This document shows, piece after piece, positions 13,973 through 24,500 of a DNA stretch of 64,000 bases. The position numbers and the translations under genes were made by a program. A model generated the notes under the pieces. It did no database searches. It worked only from the letters and a program-made list of their open reading frames with translations, and had not been told where the DNA came from. The number at the start of each line of letters is the position of its first letter. The first letter of the stretch is position 1. This DNA comes from Echinococcus granulosus (lineage: Eukaryota; Platyhelminthes; Cestoda; Cyclophyllidea; Taeniidae): the NCBI RefSeq assembly GCF_000524195.1, contig NW_020170385.1, forward strand, positions 101,085 to 165,084, given 5' to 3'.

Positions 13973-16613
13973 ATGCATCTTAGTCCGGCTTCGCTGTACC
14001 TAAATCTCATTCTTCTTGAGCTCCTTGTGGGGGCTCAAGGACAGCTTAACCTCTGGGCGGATAGAAAACTTGTGGCTCGAATAATAGAATCCATTCCGTC
14101 GAACGGCAAAGATTATTCAAGCCTCAAGTGCCCCAGGCAGCGTCCAGATATTACTCAACACAGTAAGTTTCTTTCTTGCTTTGTTGATTTTATGCCCCGT
14201 ATACATGGTTATTAATGGGTGCTACCACTAGCCCATTACAACTTTGTCCGCTGAAGCGTTCTTAATACCTAAGTAGTCACCACTATATACCGAGTTCGTT
14301 ACCTCACTTCGCCGAACGATGAATGCTCCGAAGTGTGATATTGAGGAGAAATGTTCGAGAATGTTCAGAAGTAGACTAAATACAAAGCTAGAATGTACCA
14401 CCTGAAAAGCTGGAAAAAGCCCCTCGGTTGTATTTTTGCTGAGGCACCTAATTACCCACCCAGAGATTCCTGATTGGTAGGACACAGTTACGAGATGATT
14501 TCCACCATGACATTTCTTACAAAAACGGGTCTGGAAAGAAAACAAATGTGAATAAACCTCTACACGCTTTAGATTTGGGCTTCACCACTAAAAAGCCTCC
14601 TTACATTATATTCACACCGACTTGACCTCTCTCAGAATGGTGCTACTCCTTCAATATCCTTTTGATTAAGTAATTTCGGGGTGGGTTTGTTTTTCGTAAT
14701 TGTGAAAGTTGGCCTACATTAGATTATTCCACTGTATAAATGCAAGTCGTTGCAATGGTGTAACTGATTTTGCTCCGGCCCATCCGACCGCCAGATGGCA
14801 AAATATCCAAAACATATTTGACCCAACTAATCAGCGCATAATTTTCGTGACCGTGATTTTTTAGTACCTCCACAACTCTTCCTCGTGCTGAATGGACACA
14901 TTCTACAGGAGGTATACGACAAAATTCTCCACAGTGTTCATCGACCGCTTCCACCACAAATCGAGATTATTCGACTTAAGTGGCGCGCCGGTCTTGAAAG
15001 GGTAAGTTTTGACGCGCAAACACGGGAGGCGAACTAACGCCAAGTTACTACATGGAACCGGAAGTAAACAAAGCAACATCTCATTCGACCGCGCATTATT
15101 TTTTGTTTTCCTTCCTCTTCCCAGTGACCGATTTTCATGACCCTAATGGTACAGGTCCAAAATCTTCTCTGGAGCTCCTTGAGACTGTATAAAAGCAAAG
15201 GGTTTGAATAACTGCAATTAATGCTGGATTGTGCGTAAGACTTAAAACCGCCCATTGAAGTGAATTTTATCTTCCTCCGAGAAATTTCATACACAAAATA
15301 GGCGAACATTTACGAAACGAGACGACTTGGGGATTGCTGATAAAACTTGGGGAGTCAAATCAACGGGAGACAAATCATAAATGGAGTCACCTTTCATGCT
15401 TTCACCTTAAATGTAACAGTCCGGTCAGTTTGAATCATAGGAATAAAAAGCCAACCTCAAGTCCACTTGGGAGTACTTAAAACCCTACCAATTCATTTTA
15501 CTTATTTTACGTGCCTAATGTTTGTAATTGGCGAATTTTAGTTATGTGTAGAAGGCAGCTTTTCGAGCATTTATTTACCCAAGAGAGAACAAAGGCGTAT
15601 TCAATCGGTTAAAACAACAGGAATCTTCTGGGAGATCCCTAAACAAAAATCGGGTTTTAGTAAATGCACCCAATTTCTATAATTCGCTTTCTTTTATTTA
15701 TTGCTAGCGTAATGGTCCAACATTCTCATCTTTATTTAATTTCAGTTGACTTACAACATCTCTATGGTCTCCCTGAACAAGACCCTTCTATTTGATCCCC
15801 TTCTGAACGTGGCTAGTTATGGAATAATCCCCGCCATGGAATCAGGTAAAGTGGTTTATTAAATGGGTCACTACTTAATCGCTGCAAAAGGTTCCCTCAC
15901 ATCACGCACGTGAGGGGCCAACGGTCAATTTCCCTAAACCGACAAAATTAAGCTAGCTATCGTTAAGTAGCTCAATTCGTTCTTCCGACCTTTCAAGCAC
16001 AGTTCTTGCCTCATCTTCGATAGCCAATACAGTTTTGCCGCCATCCATCCAGTCATGTGAGGCTAAATTTCTAAAATTAATCTTAGATGTACAAATCACA
16101 CTCGCGTGTACGGGTAAAGTGACAGGATTCGCTGCTTTCAAACTGCATTTGGACATTCGCCGCGAATTTGAAGGCCTACGAAAGATTCCTCGCATCGATT
16201 TTGTGGCTCAGAAGTACTGTCTTAGTAAACGTAAGTTCTTCCGAGTAAAGCTCCTCCAGAATCCAACTGGGCCACAGGCTGGCCCCCAGGAATAACTCTA
16301 CTAGCCTCCCCAAAAATTAAACCATTCCCTAACACTCAAATGCTTCGTAGGACGGTGGTGGTGCTAATTCCCCTCCTTTATTGATAACAACATACAGTTT
16401 CATATCTGCATTCTTCCCTTAGAGAGATTCAAGAGATTTCACATAAAGTGCGACTGCCGCGCCCAGTGCCAGAAGCTCTTCCCACCCGTGTACTTTGGCA
16501 AAGCCTACAGGAAGAAGTGCAACCAGCGATGCCGACGCGACCTGAGCTCAAAGAGAGGCACCAGCCGATACAACTACTACACCCACCAGAATCAGCAACA
16601 ACACATCAACTGA
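13973..16613 (+). CDS. Secreted WIF-domain protein (Wnt inhibitory factor 1-like, without EGF repeats)
   Basis: Five exons: 13973-14162, 14865-15001, 15746-15845, 16087-16230 and 16423-16613. All junctions are GT-AG and in phase, giving 253 residues. Residues 1-24 are a signal peptide. A WIF domain covers about 25-190: it opens with LNLWADRKLVARII, contains LTYNISMVSLNKT (two N-glycosylation sites, Asn113 and Asn120), and has the two conserved cysteines in LACTGK (Cys150) and YCLSK (Cys187) that pair in WIF1. WIF domains bind Wnts outside the cell, or occur in RYK receptors. RYK is unlikely here because no transmembrane segment or kinase follows. WIF1 has five EGF repeats after the domain; this protein instead ends in a basic tail with five cysteines (200, 202, 206, 223, 227). 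An extracellular Wnt-binding or Wnt-modulating role is inferred from the domain. Confidence 0.85.
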
Positions 16614-17100
16614 GCCTTAACAGTGGAGCCTCCGCAAGCGTTCCCAATGTACAGTACGCACTGCCGGAAGTCAGATTTACCAACGTGTAAAAAGACGAGC
16701 TTATACGCCAGATTGCAAAAGCAAAAGATAACACGCTGGGATCCTACACCCACTTTTGTAAAACCCTGAATAAGCAACTCGATCCATCCATCTAATAGCT
16801 AGGTGCTACGCCTAACACTACTAACGACTGCCGCTTAGAGGCTACTGATCCGACCCCGGCAGTCGACAGTCCCATGCATCAAACCAATTCGCCCAAATGG
16901 GGAATTACCACCCACTCTCCAGAAAGAGCACTCAAAGTTAAAGCATAAAACTCGACTCCTACCATTTAAAATCAGCCTACTACAGAAAGCCATCAACTAG
17001 ACAACCTAGACAGGCAGCATACGTTAGACCCCACAGCGGGTGCGACACAGGCCAACAAGAACGATGGACAGGTATTGATGCGTTAGGCAAAGGAGCCAGT

Positions 17101-17106
17101 AATAAA
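17101..17106 (+). terminator. Candidate polyadenylation signal of the WIF gene
   Basis: This is the first canonical AATAAA found downstream of the WIF stop codon. It implies a 3' UTR of about 490 bases. Assignment is by position only. Confidence 0.4.
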
Positions 17107-17210
17107 GTGTCGAATGATTCCGACTTGCATAGCCATTAGAACTTATAGTGATTCACAACAGCGCCCGAACAGTTGGCTAAAAATTATGAAGAGGAAATAC
17201 AAAGAACCCA

Positions 17211-17216
17211 TTTATT
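17211..17216 (-). terminator. Polyadenylation signal of RpS16
   Basis: AATAAA on the minus strand only about ten bases after the RpS16 stop codon. A very short 3' UTR fits a highly expressed ribosomal protein gene. Confidence 0.6.
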
Positions 17217-17226
17217 CCACCAAAAC

Positions 17227-17696
17227 CTAACGGTATGATTTCTGGTAGCGGGCGCGTGCGCCAGGACCACCGAACTTCTTTGGCTCGCAGTGACGAGGAT
17301 CAGCGACTACCAGAGTCTTATCAAACTCTGCAAGAGTATCCTTAAGAGCCTTGCGAGAGAACTCATCAACAAATTTCTGATGATAAGCGATAACAGCTTT
17401 GGCAAGAGCCTGGCGAATCGCATACACCTGTGCTACGCGGCCGCCGCCACTAACCCGAATTCTAATATCCAAGTGTTCAAATCTGTCCTGCCCGATAAGC
17501 ATGATAGGTTCCATAACCTTGGGAAGTAGGGGCTCCGGCTGAAGCAACGCTAGAGGGCGACCGTTCACACGAATCACTCCATTTCCTGCCTTACACAAAG
17601 CCACGGCAGTAGCAGACTTCTAAAAGTGGTGCTATTCAAAATCCAAGAACCCACCTTCCGACCAAAGACCTGAACATATTCCCTACGTGCACTCAT
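17227..17696 (-). CDS. RPS16: 40S ribosomal protein S16 (uS9)
   Basis: Exon 1 is 17655-17696 and encodes 14 residues ending VQVFGRK. Exon 2 is 17227-17619 and encodes 130. The 35-base intron between them splices in phase. The 144-residue product is about the family length (human 146). It carries the family's VFGRKK block, [12 protein letters not shown], the [18 protein letters not shown] helix and the invariant C-terminus [13 protein letters not shown]. The last arginine of uS9 reaches into the decoding centre and contacts P-site tRNA. The protein is a cytosolic small-subunit component. The longer reading into the intron (VGSWILN and onward) was dropped because it breaks the match. Confidence 0.97.
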
Positions 17697-18503
17697 AATG
17701 GTGCTCCGTGCAAAGACACCCAGAAGTGCGCGGCCCGACTCGTTTAAACAAAAAATAAATACAAAGTATTTTCCTGAATAAGAAGATATTCTGCCAGTCC
17801 TACCACTAAAAGAATAAGTAACAGGAATAAATCCTCTATAATTGGTTACGCACTCATAATTGTTGATGGTCTTCCTAAGAATCATCAAATTTACCTTCTA
17901 AAGTGCCGTTTCGTGCATTTTACTACTCATCTGCATTGATTCCACTTTTTTCAGTTACAGAACCTTGTAATACGCATCAAATTATCACTTGGTAATAAAC
18001 GACTACTACTATGAACCTGCACATCTGCTTGAAATTTTCCTATTTAATTGTATCTTCCTCATGATTACTTCATCCTGACGGTACCTTTAGGGGGCGCAAA
18101 AGTAACCCAACCCCCCGAGTCACAGTATAATTGGAAGACCTTCCGCGCAACTCTGCAGGAATTGCATGTTCGCTAAGTCCACACCTACCCGACCCACCCG
18201 CCAGCCTCATGTACACACCCCGGAGGGGGGGGACCTTGAGCCCCCCAGAGCAAACTGCAGTCACACAAACCACAACCCGCACGGCACCATAGCACCCCGG
18301 TATTCCAATGTCGTCTACGATGTCAAACTAAAAACAAGGACCTCAACTTTACATCCGACGGACAAGTACTCCACTCGAGAGAAAAGTCCGCGCACCACCC
18401 ACCTGAACAAGAACGTTGCATGTAAGCCACCAGTTTGAAAGAATGTCCCAGGTAATGGAAAAAGTAAAACAGATAGATTGCAGAAAAGCTGGAAGGCTAC
18501 TTT
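17697..18503. other. Spacer between ATG14 3' end and RpS16 5' end
   Basis: Both flanking genes are on the minus strand, so this holds the RpS16 promoter and the ATG14 3' UTR. Open frames at 18070-18438 on both strands are CA/GC-rich and unlike any protein family. They look like chance frames in a GC-richer promoter region. Confidence 0.55.
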
Positions 18504-20871
18504 TCAATCTTCAAAAACATCACGCGAAATGATTTCCCAATCCATTAACGTGAGCTCCGATGCATCACCGTTAACGTCGTGCTTGACATGGTTTCCGATT
18601 GCCGCCTCCTGGGTAGCAGGCGCACCGGGTCGAGCACGACCCTCATTAGCACGACGAATCAGAACTGTTGAGGGATTAAATTGGCCTTTCAGGGATCGAG
18701 GACAGAGGGCAAGCTCGTATCCAATTGATGAAAATATATCGTCTTGGAGAAGGTAGTAGGGTCCATCGAATAACCTTTGAAAATGAAAAAAAAAATCACT
18801 CGCTCCTAGAAAACATAGATTATGCCTATCGTTATTTATTCTGGAATTCCGTCTGCATCTAAATGGAAGTCTCCTGTTGCTTTATGTTTGAGTTGTATGT
18901 TTCAAATGTCAATTATTGAAATTAAACTAAGGTTCGACATCAAAAGAACCCCATCTTGGTCATATTAGTGAATTGCCACCAGAAATTTTGGAATATATTA
19001 TATATTTATTGTGGGTGTTTCATAACAAAAAAGTGTTACTCTTGCAGCGGCGTATTAGAGTATTCTAACCATATTGTTACTGTAATACAAGGTTAAACTA
19101 TTACAAGGTGAATGGCTAGAATTCCCAATGAAACTGAAGTTAATTGCATTAATTTCAATGTATTTTGACAGATTTGGGCGGAAAATATGGACATACTGCG
19201 ATTTCATGAGATCGTGTTGGAAGGCCTCGGCGAGGAGGTGAAGCGTGAGGAGAGGCCTATTTTGCTCCCGGAGTTCCTTAGTCGATAGAGCCACCTGCAA
19301 ATTCAGCGGGTCCGAGGAGGGGGAGAGGGTGATGTGGACGCTCACCTCGCAGATAAGTTGAATGACTTGACCCACTATGCGGTACACGTGGGTGACGCTA
19401 TCTCGGAGGGGGGAGTCATTATCGAAGATATTGAGACGAAACAGACGCTGCGTATCAAGCGGAGTCCAGATATCAAGGATTTGAGCCATTGTACGTTGGG
19501 CCAAAAGCATATGCGTTAAGGCAGCATGACTAGAGATGGTTGGCTCGGGAACTGTGGCAGATTATAAAACCACCTAAACAAGCTTAAAGGCATTCTGCTA
19601 CTAAAGAGCGTCAGAAAAGCTAACAACTTCTGCATTATGTGGAAGATAAATTCCTATTCTCCCAAAAACATAGTCGCCTACCAAAAATGTTAGCATATTA
19701 CTAAAGTTAGATTTCGCTACCAATATTTATTGCCAATAACGCTAAGATACCAACATCTGCATTTTTAGAAACATGCCTCCTTCTAAATAAAGAATGTTGT
19801 CAAAAGTGGGATAAATACTCCCACAATAAACTTAAGAAATTCATAGGCAATAAATGTTCTTTGTCCCTAGTCTGTTGGTATTTATAATGGTAATGAGTTA
19901 TAATTACCACGAATCTGGCAGTCACAGACGAAAAAGAAGACGGAAAAGTCCGTCAGTATTGCCCAATCATTCAGTTGAAATGTATGGTTAGTTACAAAAA
20001 ATGCAGTTTTACCTGAGAGAAGCCGACTGTCCATGTTCAATGGAGTTCCGAATATTTTATCCAGATCAGTGGGAGAAGTCTGAATAAAGTTCAAATAAAG
20101 GGGAGAGAAGAAAAACAAAAGTATGATTGATAACAAAAAGGAGTACCGCGATCTTGAGAGGCAGAAAGCGTTGAAAAAGCTCTCGGATACTTTCCTTTCG
20201 GAGCTTATAGAGATGGGCACTGATCTTGGTAAATGTAGAAAACGTCGACTCAACCACTTTGTCGACATACTTCATATGCGCCTGTAGACGTGAAAAATTC
20301 TGGCCTAATTCCCGTTTGGTGTCACGACAAGCGCGTATTTTTGCCCGAAGTGTGGACAGTTTGCACCGCTCTAGAAAGATTAGAGAACGAGTAAGACGTA
20401 CTTTCGGAAATGAAGTTCCTCAAGAGCCGAATAGCCTCTTGAACAGTTCGTATCTCCTCTTTTAGTGCAAATAGCTGCACAATATAACGGAGAAAAACGA
20501 CTTACACTATCATGCCCATTCAAACTTGACTTCAAATTAGACAGCTCGAGCACTCTATGCAAATTGATCAATATCAATTAAATCTACTTTGACGAAAGCT
20601 CAGACAATATCCGGTTATTCAACTTAATTTGACAAGCCAAGGCTACATAGCTGCAAAATAAGCATGTTTATAAAGAAAACCTCATGGATCCATCGGATTT
20701 AGAAGAATAAATTTCACCACCTTTCACGCATTGACTACAAAACAGATATCGGTAGCATGAGTCGCAAATTGGACAAATTGGTCTTAAATAAAAAGTTGGA
20801 CCAGTATATCTAGTTTGCGTGAAATCACTCCCACTGAACTGTGAAAAACCAAGGTACTGGAAGTCCTCCAT
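18504..20871 (-). CDS. ATG14: ATG14/Barkor, autophagy-specific subunit of the class III PI3-kinase complex
   Basis: Nine exons close in phase: 20681-20871, 20588-20650, 20506-20554, 20402-20474, 20147-20370, 20013-20079, 19602-19677, 19197-19529 and 18504-18774, giving 448 residues (human 492). The first exon carries the diagnostic N-terminal cysteine motif CPICDSCYRYLFCSQC, which in ATG14 anchors the protein at ER sites of autophagosome birth. A long coiled coil follows in exons 2-5 (for example FALKEEIRTVQEAIRLL), the segment that binds Beclin-1. Exons 7-8 give GIYLPHN and HAALTHMLLAQRTMAQILD, matching the SLPNN and ISAALCYATQL blocks. The protein ends MDWEIISRDVFED. ATG14 recruits VPS34-VPS15-Beclin-1 to make PI3P on the phagophore. 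The early introns are 30, 33, 31, 31 and 67 bases. The exon 7-8 junction (donor GTAGCA) is the weakest call. UVRAG is the alternative but lacks the cysteine motif. Confidence 0.8.
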
Positions 20872-21596
20872 AACCACGCAGATTAATTGCAGTCTCCCAA
20901 AAACAATCCAGCCAATAGAAAACAAGTTTTCAACAGTGAGCCAAATAGAATGCACTATGGTCAACAATGACCGTACACAAAAGCCATTTTGATTCGTACA
21001 AGATTGAATGCTATTTACAGGCAAGAATAACACAAATGCCACGAGTGACTCGACCAAAGAAGAATATTAGCCAACACTGAACACTATCGTGTCAGTTAAA
21101 ATACATGAGAATTACAAGTCCTAAACACTGGCGTGATATTAAATTGCATCCTGATTTGGCCTAGATACACTACAATTCAAAATACGATTTGTCGTTCATT
21201 CAAACCGAATTGCCGTCAATATTGTACCATGGTAACATGTAGAAGTTCCATTAACGTGTACACCTTTTTTGTCACATCCGAATGGAACTACCTTCATTCT
21301 CGTTGCTGCTGGATGGCAACCACTGCAACTTTAGGCTCCTTTATATAGTCCTGTGAGAGCTAGAGAAGCCGCTTCGTCCACGAAAAAGGCGCTAATTTAC
21401 AAGCTGATATTCAATTTCCACAGCTTTACCAGTTTTTGACCTCCCAGTAATTCTGGCTAGTCTCTTTTTGTTACCCAATCATTGTTAAAGTTTCCACATG
21501 GATATATCCAGTAGTGACCAATGATGGTCAGGAGTTTCTTTTTTGGCGAAGGTCGACTGCGCCTCATTTGTAGCCCAACTCACCGCATAAGCTGTA
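20872..21596. promoter_or_regulatory. Divergent promoter region shared by ATG14 and FNIP
   Basis: The 725 bases separate the two start codons, which point away from each other. CCAAT boxes occur at 20912-20916 and 21475-21479, within about 120 bases of the ATG14 and FNIP start codons respectively. I saw no CACGTG (CLEAR-type) site inside it. Short open frames here match no protein. Promoter function is inferred from the geometry only. Confidence 0.5.
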
Positions 21597-24500
21597 ATGT
21601 CTTTGGCGTTTATCAAAAGGGCCTTCAGCCTCAAGAAGAATGTTGATGAGCATCATATTGAGGACTTTTTAAGGTGGCATCATATAGAAGGATTTTGCAA
21701 CGCTACGTAAGAGTTTTTCCACTCATCTCTTTGTTCAGGCAACTGTCAAAAATTTTCCGTAAGAATGCTCTGCGACTTATAGTCGTTAGGAAATCGAATG
21801 AGTCGGTTATTTTCGACTCTTCTTTAAATAAAGTTATAGCAATTTTCTTATTTACTTTTCTAGAACCAACCCCGATTGCCCATTTTTGACAGTGGAGACG
21901 ATAAAGTGTCTCTCGCTGAGATTGCTTTTGGTTCCTTTTCTTTAACTCATCAAAAAGATTTAACATCTTCTATTAAACTGCATGACCTCAGGTAATTTTT
22001 GCCACTTTCTAATCTTCCTCTAGATTTAGTCGCCATGTTCTGCTTACGTATGTGTACTATCCTTCGACAAGACGCGTTCGTACATCAATTCCTGCTTCTT
22101 ATGGTAGAAAGCAGACAGCAAGTGCATCGATTGATATCTGGTCGAACAATGTAATGTAAACCTTGTTCTCCAACTTTTTTAGCTCTCTGTACCCTCCCCT
22201 ACTGACTTGACTGTGGCGATTTGTGTGCTAATAAATACCGATTGGGCTCATTCCCTCGCCAAGTCTATTTCCAGCGGATTCAACCCTAATTCCAAGCCAA
22301 CGCTACCGATTGACCTGCTTGAGAGATTTTATGCACTACTTTTTGATCATTTTCTTCAAATTAGCGTGTCATTTCAGGCGCTCTCTGAAGTGGTTGGACA
22401 TTTGCTTACAACTGGCGCATCTAACCACCCTCAAAAATCAAACCTGAATGAAATTCATGAGAAAATCAACCGAGCATTTATGGATTTTCAGCGCAATTTC
22501 CGCGACCTGTGCATTCCCAGGCTTTGTCGCCCTGTCTGGCCCAGTCTTTCACTCGCTTACGCCTCGCAGTCTGACACACCTACTGGATCAAGACGGCTAT
22601 CTGGTAGAGGATCAAGTCCTTATCAGAGTTTTCCACTGAATATAACACCTCTTCCCACTCACTATGAATCAGTGTCCAATTCCTTTGTTCGTGGGTGTCT
22701 GTGCTCATTAATCTCGAGGAACATGTCCAGGGATCGTTGTCAGTGCGTTTTCTTTGACCTTTTTAGCACAAGACTCTACTATTCATTAGTTAACTTTTCT
22801 GGTCTTAAGTGAGTTTTTTTTATGGGAAGTCTAAACATAAACCTCGATTAAATATTTTGGGTAGACTAGGTGTGCTTGGCCCCGTGTACATACTGATATG
22901 GTTACTATCGTTGATAATTATTTCATTTTTTCCGTTGGTAGAAAATTTTTTTAAATATTGTATTGCTTAGTACGGTTTGACTTTCTACTTTCTGACTGCT
23001 GTATTTTGCTGGCACCGCCGAGACAAAATTGATGGTACGATCGGCTCATCGCTGCCGCTACTTTGTTGTAGCTTTTTGGCTCAACTCGTGACTGGTATCC
23101 TGATGCAACATCGTGGCTGGATAGCTACAGTGATGCTGAAAATTCAAAATCCTAATGCTGACTCTGAATGGACTGTTTGTGAAGCCGTGAGCATTATTTT
23201 CAAGTTGTTCGTCTCTCTGAAAACATCTCGTTTTGACCAATCACCGAATTTTGGATTAAAACGTTATTTTCCTTTTAATCTACGATAAATTTACATGTCC
23301 TGTTATTTTTCGCATGCGCTACTATAAATTGTGCTTGTTATGTTTGGCTGATAAGGAAACTATAGAGTTGGTTGTATTTATCGATATATTTCTCTCAGCT
23401 GAGTGATGGCTTCGCTCGAGTAATGACAAGTGGAGGCGGAGTGGAGAATTCACTTTTGATTCAGTACCTGGTTCAATCAGGCTGTGACTTGAATCGTCAC
23501 TCCTGTGAGGACGCCAAAATCCTAAATACCTCCGGTACCGCCTTAGCTACTACGATTCTCTACGGCAACGCTGGTGGAAGTGGACTTCAACAACAACAAC
23601 ATCGGGATCGCCTTCTAGCACTACTCTACTTCACCTCTTACTTCCTCCGACCTCCATACTTCCTTCTCCAGGCACACGAACAGCTACCTGATTTGGGTGT
23701 CGCCGATCTCTACGAATTGGAGCAAAGGAAGCGGAAAGTGTGTTGCATGTTGCAATCCTAGTATATTTGTTGCTTTTCCGTCTGAAGAGTTCAGTTCTAG
23801 TAAGTATTTTCCGTAATATGCATTTTGTATGCATCTGCAATCCTTCTGATCATAACCTTCAGTCTCGTCACTTATTTTGGTCTGTTTACACGGTGCAGTC
23901 TCGCCTTCCGGCTTGGATACTACTTTGAAGGTGTTCAATGAATTTTCCGCAGTCATCGTTAGTACGATTATTTCGTTGTTGACTCAGCTTTATTTTTTGT
24001 CCCATTTAATGCTATCTAACCTATCGCCCCGTGATCATGCAATGTGTTGACCATTCATGAAAGAAATGTTTTTGTAGTCTCTACAACGCCCTCACGGCGG
24101 CAGCAGCAGCAGTCGACGCAAGTCAAGTAGTCAACTCAGTGCACCTCTGATGATTGGTCAACGTGGTAGGGTGGTGGATATTTACGACTCGGGTATCGCT
24201 TCACAGGAGGACCTGAGTGCTGCTGTACTTCAAACTCTACAGCAGTACTCCTCCAGTGCCGGTTCGAGCCCCAATCATCCGCCTGTTGGCGCCTCAGCCA
24301 TCTGTCTGCCTGGTCGCCTGACGCATGAGCAGTGCCGCATAGCTGAGGCCGCTGCTCAAGCCCTCGTCTCGCGCGAATTTGCCGCTGTTGCTGCTGCTAA
24401 CGCCACTAAACCACTGCAGCAGCAACAACAACAACAGCACAACCCTTCACAACATCCCTCTCCCACTTCACCCGTGTGCGTTTCTTTGCTTACTTGTCCC

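Larger units (their letters stand above)
16614..17226. other. Convergent intergenic stretch between the WIF gene and RpS16
   Basis: The two genes face each other tail to tail. The stretch contains a plus-strand AATAAA at 17101 and, on the minus strand, one at 17211-17216, so the two 3' UTRs probably end about 100 bases apart or overlap slightly. No gene is seen in it. Confidence 0.7.

Noticed and set aside
17574..17888. Longer minus-strand frame containing the RpS16 start
   Set aside because: Only its 14-codon segment (17655-17696) matches RpS16; the rest is 5' UTR and the 35-base intron read through.
18349..18503. Extension of the last ATG14 exon to a later stop
   Set aside because: Recounting the bases shows an in-frame TGA at 18504-18506, so the protein ends there.
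22971..23071. Open stretch before FNIP exon 6, readable as a continuation of that exon
   Set aside because: Starting at 22971 needs phase 0, but the preceding exon ends in phase 2. The acceptor at 23070-23071 keeps phase and yields the exact FNIP block, so the stretch is intron.
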